This document shows positions 58,372 through 64,000 of a stretch of DNA of 64,000 nt, piece by piece. Both the position numbers and the translations under genes were made by a program. The stretch is from assembly GCF_016907995.1 (NCBI RefSeq), contig NZ_JAFBDA010000016.1, positions 1-64,000 of the forward strand. The letters run 5' to 3'. Within the stretch, counting starts at the first letter, position 1. Each line of letters starts with the position of its first letter. Source of the DNA: Clostridium sardiniense. Lineage in GTDB: Bacteria > Bacillota > Clostridia > Clostridiales > Clostridiaceae. The notes beneath the pieces were generated by a model. It did no database searches and had not been told where the DNA came from. It saw nothing but the letters and a program-made list of their open reading frames with translations.

Positions 58372-59178
58372 TCAATATTTTATCTTTGAAATTCCAACTA
58401 AAAATATAAAAATTAAAGGTATACTAAAAAATAACATTTCTCTAAAGGATAACGAGCTTGGTTTAATATCCTCATATTCAGATTGTACAAAGGAAACCCT
58501 TTCTCCAGTAACAACTAGCCTATGAGTATTTATTCCATAAGGCGTACAAGTTATTAGAGATACTAAATCTAGTCCTTTTTCAGTTCTTATGGAATTTATA
58601 TCTTCTGGAAGAATTACCTTTATATCAGAAACCTTATAAGCTAGAGTTTTATCTAAAACCCTTATAAAAAATAAATCTCCTTTATCTAACTCATCTAAAC
58701 GAGTAAATAACTTAGCGCTAGGTAATCCCCTATGAGCAGTTAAAACACTTCTAGTATTCGCTCCGCCTATCGGTAAGCTACTTCCAAATACATGACCAAC
58801 ACCAACTGATAATACTTCATCAGAAGTACCATGATATATAGGGAGATTTACATTTATTTTAGGTATTTCTATACTTCCCATTACTCCATTACCCATATTT
58901 AATATATTGTTATAGCTATCTTCATTTAAAATACTATTTGCATTATCATTTTTATTAATATTAGGAGTTTGAACGGAGTACAATGCTCCATTGTACTCCA
59001 CTCCTTTTTTATACTCATTTTCTAAATCATTTGTTTCTTTATTACAAACACTTTCACTATAAGTTTCAATAATATTCTTCTGATAATATCCTTCTATTAA
59101 GTTACTTATTATAGGATAAGAACAAATTAACAACCCAATAATAAATAATCCCTTAACTAATAGCTTTTTTTCAGTCAT
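58372..59178 (-). CDS. Class C (pilin-polymerising) sortase
   Basis: 268 residues. N-terminal signal/anchor helix (8-25) and a C-terminal helix (about 246-265), the two-anchor plan of class C sortases. Catalytic His149 (TAHRG), Cys211 (LITCTPYG) and Arg220 (NTHRLVVTG) are intact. A lid-like Asp-containing loop precedes the core. Class C enzymes join pilin monomers through Lys-to-LPxTG bonds. Third gene of the pilus operon, 10 bases after the major pilin gene. Confidence 0.95.
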   Translation of the reverse strand: MTEKKLLVKGLFIIGLLICSYPIISNLIEGYYQKNIIETYSESVCNKETNDLENEYKKGVEYNGALYSVQTPNINKNDNANSILNEDSYNNILNMGNGVMGSIEIPKINVNLPIYHGTSDEVLSVGVGHVFGSSLPIGGANTRSVLTAHRGLPSAKLFTRLDELDKGDLFFIRVLDKTLAYKVSDIKVILPEDINSIRTEKGLDLVSLITCTPYGINTHRLVVTGERVSFVQSEYEDIKPSSLSFREMLFFSIPLIFIFLVGISKIKY

Positions 59179-59188
59179 AATTAATCCC

Positions 59189-61030
59189 TTATTTTTTCTT
59201 ATTTTTCTTTAACAACACCATTGAACCAGTCATTAAACTTAAACCTATACCTACTAAGTATAAAGTAGCACTAGAACCCGTTGCAGGTAGTTTATTTAGA
59301 ACTCTATTTACAACTGTTACATTCAAAGAACCTTTGTTAACATCAGTATCTAAATTTAAAGTATCTTCACTAAAAATACCACCCCAAAAGCCTTTAACTT
59401 TTGCAGTGGCATCTAATTTAACTAAAGTTTTATCAGTTGCACCATCACCCTTAATATAAGAGTTTCTATCATTTGTAAATGTAGGTACAATACTTATTTC
59501 TATTGGATCAAGTAAAGGTCTATAACCATTTGGAGCTTGAGTTTCTTTTAAGTAATACGTTCCTTGGTCTAAACCAATAATATTAAACACTCCGTCTGCA
59601 TTAGAAACCATTTCAACTGCTCCTGCTGGAACTCCACTCGTAGCACTATCTCTATTTATTACAATATATCCATTAGCACCCTTTTTAACGTAAACTTCAT
59701 TTTTACACTCTTTATCAGAATATAATCTAAACTTAGCATTTTCTAGCTTCACATCATTATCATTAACTTTTAAGCCATTAACCTTATATGTGAAACACAC
59801 TACAGTGTCCCAAGGAGTTTCCCCAATAGAACCATTCCCATCACCATCGGGATTATTTGAAAATTCTAACTTAACATCGTTCTCAAAACCTGGTCTACCA
59901 GTATCATTACCTGCCTTATCATTTAAAGTAGCATTATAAGATAAAGTAACTTTTTGACCATATACATTTTCATTTAAGCTATTTTTTTGATTGAATTCTC
60001 TATCTACAATAGCTTTTAGGTCTTTAATTTCAACTTTAAATGTTTCTCCATTACTTGGATTTTCTATAACATTGAATTCACTATTTTTAACTGTATAAGA
60101 TTTTCCACTTTCATCTGAAATATTAATAGAAACAGAATCTTTATGGAATGTTAGAGCTTCGTCCACCTTATCTCTCCATGCATAATAATAAGTGTTATAG
60201 CCATTCATATTAGGTACGTTAGACTCAAACTTATAAGGCACCGTTTGACCTATCTCATAATCGGCTATATCATTCCACCCATTATTACCAACAGAGTTTA
60301 TATTATCATCTTCTTTTATTTTCTTAATTACAGTTGGAAAATCTGATTTAACTTGCATAGTAACATTAGGCTTAGCCGTGTTTACCATGCATAAAGAACT
60401 AGCTGAATGAGTTCCTGCAACTGCTGACACTTCATCAACTATATAGTAACCAAATTCTAGTCCAGTAAGTTGTATACTATTATCTTTCCTAACTTCTGTA
60501 ACATCAACAACATCTGATTTAATTCCTAACTTAACAATTTCATTTCTTAAATCTTCTACAAAGTACCTAAAGTCACTATATCTCCCCTCTAAGTTTTGGT
60601 TAGTCTGAGTTCCTTCAACCTTATTATTATTTAGAGATTGAATATAATCTATTATTTCATACTCTGTAACATCATTAGAATTTTTGTTTAATCTTTCACC
60701 TATAACATTTTTTAAAGCTTGTGAATACTCTGGATTTACTGTGTAATTAATAGATTCTCCACCAGTTGAGTTTTGAGCATTAAATAACTTATAAACATTA
60801 AATTTCTTGCCTAGTAAAACTTGATTTGAATTGTTACCATTTATAGTTATACTAGCTTTTCCATTACCAAAATCAGCTATACCATTTGGTGTAGCTTTTG
60901 TAGTAAACTCAAATGTCACTTGTCTCTTTATATTATCAGCATGAGCTATTGTTGGTAAAAAATTTGTTGCTATAACTCCTGCTACTAAAAAACTCGTTGC
61001 TATTCCTCTTAAATACTTATGTCTTGTCAT
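59189..61030 (-). CDS. Major pilin (SpaA/FimP-type backbone), LPATG anchored
   Basis: 613 residues. Signal peptide 1-31; pilin regions with VKSDFPTVIKKI, where a Lys could be the sortase acceptor; an E-box YYLKETQAPNGYRPL (about 492-506) needed for an internal isopeptide bond; and CnaB-like folds. Sorting signal LPATG (581-585), hydrophobic helix and KKNKKK tail. Its presence with a class C sortase and a second LPATG protein shows a sortase-assembled pilus. GGGGGA before the ATG. Confidence 0.92.
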   Translation of the reverse strand: MTRHKYLRGIATSFLVAGVIATNFLPTIAHADNIKRQVTFEFTTKATPNGIADFGNGKASITINGNNSNQVLLGKKFNVYKLFNAQNSTGGESINYTVNPEYSQALKNVIGERLNKNSNDVTEYEIIDYIQSLNNNKVEGTQTNQNLEGRYSDFRYFVEDLRNEIVKLGIKSDVVDVTEVRKDNSIQLTGLEFGYYIVDEVSAVAGTHSASSLCMVNTAKPNVTMQVKSDFPTVIKKIKEDDNINSVGNNGWNDIADYEIGQTVPYKFESNVPNMNGYNTYYYAWRDKVDEALTFHKDSVSINISDESGKSYTVKNSEFNVIENPSNGETFKVEIKDLKAIVDREFNQKNSLNENVYGQKVTLSYNATLNDKAGNDTGRPGFENDVKLEFSNNPDGDGNGSIGETPWDTVVCFTYKVNGLKVNDNDVKLENAKFRLYSDKECKNEVYVKKGANGYIVINRDSATSGVPAGAVEMVSNADGVFNIIGLDQGTYYLKETQAPNGYRPLLDPIEISIVPTFTNDRNSYIKGDGATDKTLVKLDATAKVKGFWGGIFSEDTLNLDTDVNKGSLNVTVVNRVLNKLPATGSSATLYLVGIGLSLMTGSMVLLKKNKKK

Positions 61031-61034
61031 AATT

Positions 61035-63554
61035 TTAAATTCCCCCTGTTTTCTTCTTATCTATTTTTTTTATTAATAAAAAAGATACACCTATTAAACT
61101 AATTCCAACTACTATCAAAGGTATCATAGCCTTAGACCCAGTAGCTGGCAGTTTCATAGATGTATAATTTACTACTTGTATACTTATTACTCTATCTTTC
61201 ATATTTCCTTCTACGTGAATATAACCACTTGTTGAATTTTGATTGTATTCTTTACCATCTATAGTGGTAATAAATTCTCCAGTAACCCAGTTATTTTTAT
61301 TAACTACTACCTCATAAACATGTGGTTTACCATTAGAATCCACAGGTATTCTATATCCTACTGGAGCTTTAGTTTCTTTTAGATAATACTTAACACCAAC
61401 CTTTAAGTTATCAAATGATAACTCTCCGTTGCTATTTGAAATAGCCTTACCTATTTCATTTTTACAATCTTTATCAGAATATAAAGTAAACTCTGCTCCT
61501 TCTAAAGTGGTATTTTTTTCATTTACCTTAATCACTTTAATTTTAAAAGGATTTTCTTTAAATTTATTTGTCATTTCTAATTTTACTACTTGTCCATTTT
61601 CAACTATCTCAAAGTCCATAGGCTCTGTATTTAAGATATATCCATCTAATGTTTTAACTTCTGTTAATCTAAATTTTCCTTTATGAAGTCCACTTAATAT
61701 TACCTTACCTTCTTCATTTGTCTTTAGATTGAACTCCTTATCCTTATCAAATCCATCTAATCCGATTACCTTAAACTCAACATCTTTCATTGGTTTTTTT
61801 GTATCTTCATCTAACTTTAGTAGTTCCATTGAACCAACTAACTTTTCATTTTCAACAGTAAAGCTATACTCTTTACTTTCGGTTATATTAACCTTAATAG
61901 GTGTATTGTCTATTACATAACCATCTAACCCTTTAACCTCAACAAAACTATAACTACCAATTGGTAATTCTTTTGTTTTAGCATTTCCATTTTCATCAGT
62001 AACAATAGTTTCTAAAATATTATTTTTATCATCTAATACGTTAAATTCAACTCCTGCAAGACCTTCTTTTGATTCCTTATCTATCTTATGAATTGAGATT
62101 GAACCCTTAATTAACCTATTAACTGCATTTATTGTTACAGTTTGCATATTTTCAGTTATAGTTGCAAAGTATTTCTTGCCATTTAAAATATATCCATTAG
62201 GAGCTTTAGTTTCTTGTGCGTAGTATTCTCCATATGGTAGTAACTTTGTTATAGCTTCACCATTTTTATCTGTTATAACATGATCCACTACCTTATCAGT
62301 TGTTTTGTCCTTTATATCGAACTCTGCACCCTCAAGTAGCTTATCTCCATTTTCTTCATCTACTTTGATAATCTTTAATCTTCCCTTGATAATATTATTA
62401 ACTATATTAATAGTATTTGTACTACCTGCATTTACTTTGATTTTAGTATCTTTAGTTTTTATAATGTGTCCAATTGGTGCTTTATCTTCTCTAAGAATAT
62501 ATTCACCAACATTCAACTTTTCAAATTTCAACTTACCATTATCTCCAGTTATTTGTGTTCTGTACTTAGTAACACCATCAACATTATAGATACTAAAAGT
62601 TGCTCCTTTAAGTAACTTACCTTCATCATTTTTCTTAACAACTTCAAAATCTCCAGTTGGTCTTAATCTTGCAGTTATATAATCCTTATCCCACTCATTA
62701 ACCTTAGCTGGAATAATCTTAGCAACTTTCTGATATCCTGTTTGAATTGGTATAAATTCTATAGCCTTATTATCTACAAAATCACCTTTCAATCTTATTT
62801 TAATATCAGTATTAGTCGCATTAGCTTTTGGAACTCTCAAATAAAACTTTTTATCATTTTTAGTTAAACTAGTTACAACTTTTCCTGCTCCATTTACAAT
62901 TTGTGTTCCTTTTGGTGCATTTTTAATATCCATACTGTAGCTTGTTAAATTACCTTTTATAGATACGTTAATCCAATTAGTCTCATAATAACCATTACTA
63001 TAAAGTTTAAAGTCATTCATTCTAGGACTTGCAGTAATGCTTAAATCACTTGCTCTATCTACATTTCTATGCTTTTTTGCTTCATTTGATAAATTTATTA
63101 TCTTATTTCTAAGTCCTATATCACCTATAGCATTCTTTATCCAATTACATTGACCAAGGTAATAATGAATTGCTCCTTGCCTTACATAATAATCTTTTTT
63201 CCAATCTCCCGTATTAGGTTGAGATTTAATAATATAAGCTATTCCATTATCAAGATTTCCACCCGAGTTATACGTAACCCCATTTGGTGTAGCTTTTTTA
63301 TGCTCTAAGCAATAAGCTAAAGACCCATCACTAAATTTTTTAGCTGGAAACATAAACTTATTTCCGTTAGTATCCCAAATATACCCCAGTGGTGAAGATA
63401 TTTGATTTACCTTTAATGTCTGCTTTGTCGATTTAACTATTTCTGTTGCATTAGCTACAATTGGCGTTGTTAACATAAGTAACAATGCAGTTGCTATTAT
63501 TCTTTTACCATAATGACTTATATGATTTTTTATCTTTTTTAAAATCACATTCAT
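61035..63554 (-). CDS. Pilus tip adhesin with thioester domain and CnaB repeats
   Basis: 839 residues from the ATG at 63554 (AAGGAGGGA); an upstream frame to 63626 reads through the leader hairpin and is unlikely. Signal peptide (about 12-38), then a thioester domain: YCLEHKK holds the Cys and VRQGAIHYYLGQ the Gln of the Cys-Gln thioester seen in Gram-positive pilus-tip adhesins. About six CnaB/SpaA-type domains follow, each ending with an E-box such as REDKAP, QETKAP, VEVKGL, KETKAP. LPATG at about 802, helix, KKIDKKK tail. It would bind host or partner surfaces covalently (family inference). Confidence 0.9.
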   Translation of the reverse strand: MNVILKKIKNHISHYGKRIIATALLLMLTTPIVANATEIVKSTKQTLKVNQISSPLGYIWDTNGNKFMFPAKKFSDGSLAYCLEHKKATPNGVTYNSGGNLDNGIAYIIKSQPNTGDWKKDYYVRQGAIHYYLGQCNWIKNAIGDIGLRNKIINLSNEAKKHRNVDRASDLSITASPRMNDFKLYSNGYYETNWINVSIKGNLTSYSMDIKNAPKGTQIVNGAGKVVTSLTKNDKKFYLRVPKANATNTDIKIRLKGDFVDNKAIEFIPIQTGYQKVAKIIPAKVNEWDKDYITARLRPTGDFEVVKKNDEGKLLKGATFSIYNVDGVTKYRTQITGDNGKLKFEKLNVGEYILREDKAPIGHIIKTKDTKIKVNAGSTNTINIVNNIIKGRLKIIKVDEENGDKLLEGAEFDIKDKTTDKVVDHVITDKNGEAITKLLPYGEYYAQETKAPNGYILNGKKYFATITENMQTVTINAVNRLIKGSISIHKIDKESKEGLAGVEFNVLDDKNNILETIVTDENGNAKTKELPIGSYSFVEVKGLDGYVIDNTPIKVNITESKEYSFTVENEKLVGSMELLKLDEDTKKPMKDVEFKVIGLDGFDKDKEFNLKTNEEGKVILSGLHKGKFRLTEVKTLDGYILNTEPMDFEIVENGQVVKLEMTNKFKENPFKIKVIKVNEKNTTLEGAEFTLYSDKDCKNEIGKAISNSNGELSFDNLKVGVKYYLKETKAPVGYRIPVDSNGKPHVYEVVVNKNNWVTGEFITTIDGKEYNQNSTSGYIHVEGNMKDRVISIQVVNYTSMKLPATGSKAMIPLIVVGISLIGVSFLLIKKIDKKKTGGI

Positions 63555-63585
63555 TCCCTCCTTAAATTTTTTCATTTTATACACT

Positions 63586-63620
63586 AAAAACCTCCTTGAT
63601 GGAGGACTCCTTATTTTTTT
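63586..63620 (-). promoter_or_regulatory. Leader hairpin of pilus operon
   Basis: CCTCC-ATCAA-GGAGG followed by a T run lies 30-60 bases upstream of the adhesin ATG. It looks like a short terminator or attenuator in the 5' leader; the GGAGG arm is also a Shine-Dalgarno-like sequence. Confidence 0.5.
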
Positions 63621-63643
63621 AAACATATTAATTTCTCCTTCTA

Positions 63644-63680
63644 CAAAAAAGAACTTTGTATATCTACAAAGCTCTTTTTC
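63644..63680 (-). terminator. Terminator before pilus operon
   Basis: AAAGAACTTTGTA/TACAAAGCTCTTT followed by T, just after the 63686 gene, separating it from the pilus genes. Confidence 0.75.
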
Positions 63681-63685
63681 TTTAC

Positions 63686-64000
63686 TTATAAGTTAAATTT
63701 CTCTTTAAATTCTTTAAACTTAATACTTCCCAATTCTTCACGAATAGCACACCTATAAAGTTGATATTCTATCTTATCTTTTGCATTTTCTTTTTCTAAT
63801 TTAACTACTCTATTTTTCAACTTATTCATCAACTCTATATTTTCACTATTTTTTATCTTAGAAGTTTCTCTATACAAACTTCTTATTAATGAGTTTTTAA
63901 GTATATCAACATCTTCTACTACTTGCTTTTTAGCTTTTTTTACTAATTCTAAGTAACTTCCACTCCATATATAAACTCCTATATATTTAGGAATTTTATC
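63686..64000 (-). CDS. Coiled-coil protein, 5' end beyond the window
   Basis: At least 105 residues; the frame stays open to the window edge (DKIPKYIGVYIWSGSYLELV...), so the TTG at 63877 is not the true start. Visible part: ELVKKAKKQVVEDVDIL, then Lys/Glu coiled coil (MNKLKNRVVKLEKENAKDK), end FKEFKEKFNL. Unrecognised. Confidence 0.6.
   Translation of the reverse strand, partial: DKIPKYIGVYIWSGSYLELVKKAKKQVVEDVDILKNSLIRSLYRETSKIKNSENIELMNKLKNRVVKLEKENAKDKIEYQLYRCAIREELGSIKFKEFKEKFNL

Overview
The window is very AT-rich with AT-ending codons, strong AGGAGG-type ribosome binding sites and many intrinsic terminators, which points to a low-GC Firmicute, most likely Clostridium sensu stricto. 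There is no intact housekeeping gene, rRNA or tRNA; the only housekeeping homologue (glmU) is broken. The content (type IV secretion, relaxase, resolvase, dead integrase and IS200 remnant, many gene fragments) is that of a conjugative plasmid or integrative conjugative element. No replication or partition gene lies inside the window, so plasmid and ICE cannot be told apart here.

Left accessory region (about 1-38 kb). It holds envelope and surface genes: a secreted permuted NlpC/P60-like hydrolase with a membrane partner (431-1851), an Rpn nuclease (2335-3207), a BceAB-type ABC transporter (3429-6210), an internalin-like LRR protein (10313-11458), an EAL c-di-GMP phosphodiesterase (12694-13458), a dead glmU, a processive family 2 glycosyltransferase (19299-20615), a polysaccharide deacetylase (26966-27880) and two large secreted seven-repeat RCC1 propeller proteins (15535-18441, 28270-31107). 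At least three further RCC1-family remnants occur. Decay is everywhere: glmU, signal peptidase I, tyrosine integrase, IS200-type transposase, three fragments of an ardC-like gene and remnants of small genes. Two clusters of an AT-rich intergenic repeat alternate with terminator-like hairpins, reading in opposite directions (about 21.7-26.9 kb on +, 31.3-37.0 kb on -). Several tiny hydrophobic peptides lie among them.

Right conjugation region (about 38-64 kb, almost all on the minus strand). In transcription order from the right edge: a partial gene, a three-gene sortase pilus operon (thioester/CnaB tip adhesin, major pilin, class C sortase), small membrane or coiled-coil proteins, then a Gram-positive type IV secretion system: VirB2-like pilin candidate, VirD4 coupling ATPase, VirB6-like channel protein, VirB3/PrgI-like protein, a probable VirB4 N-module, VirB4 ATPase, VirB8-like protein, and a VirB1-like lysozyme + NlpC/P60 wall hydrolase. 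Next come a candidate oriT (44.1-44.4 kb), a tandem ribbon-helix-helix protein, a small accessory protein and a MobP/MobL-type relaxase carrying an extra ArdC-N-like domain. The block ends with a likely type I toxin-antitoxin pair and an ArdC-like antirestriction/primase-like protein.

Working model (inference): the right half builds the mating apparatus and a covalent surface pilus that could stabilise contacts, and ArdC-type proteins guard incoming single-stranded DNA. The left half is surface and exopolysaccharide cargo that has been shuffled by recombination and is partly decayed.
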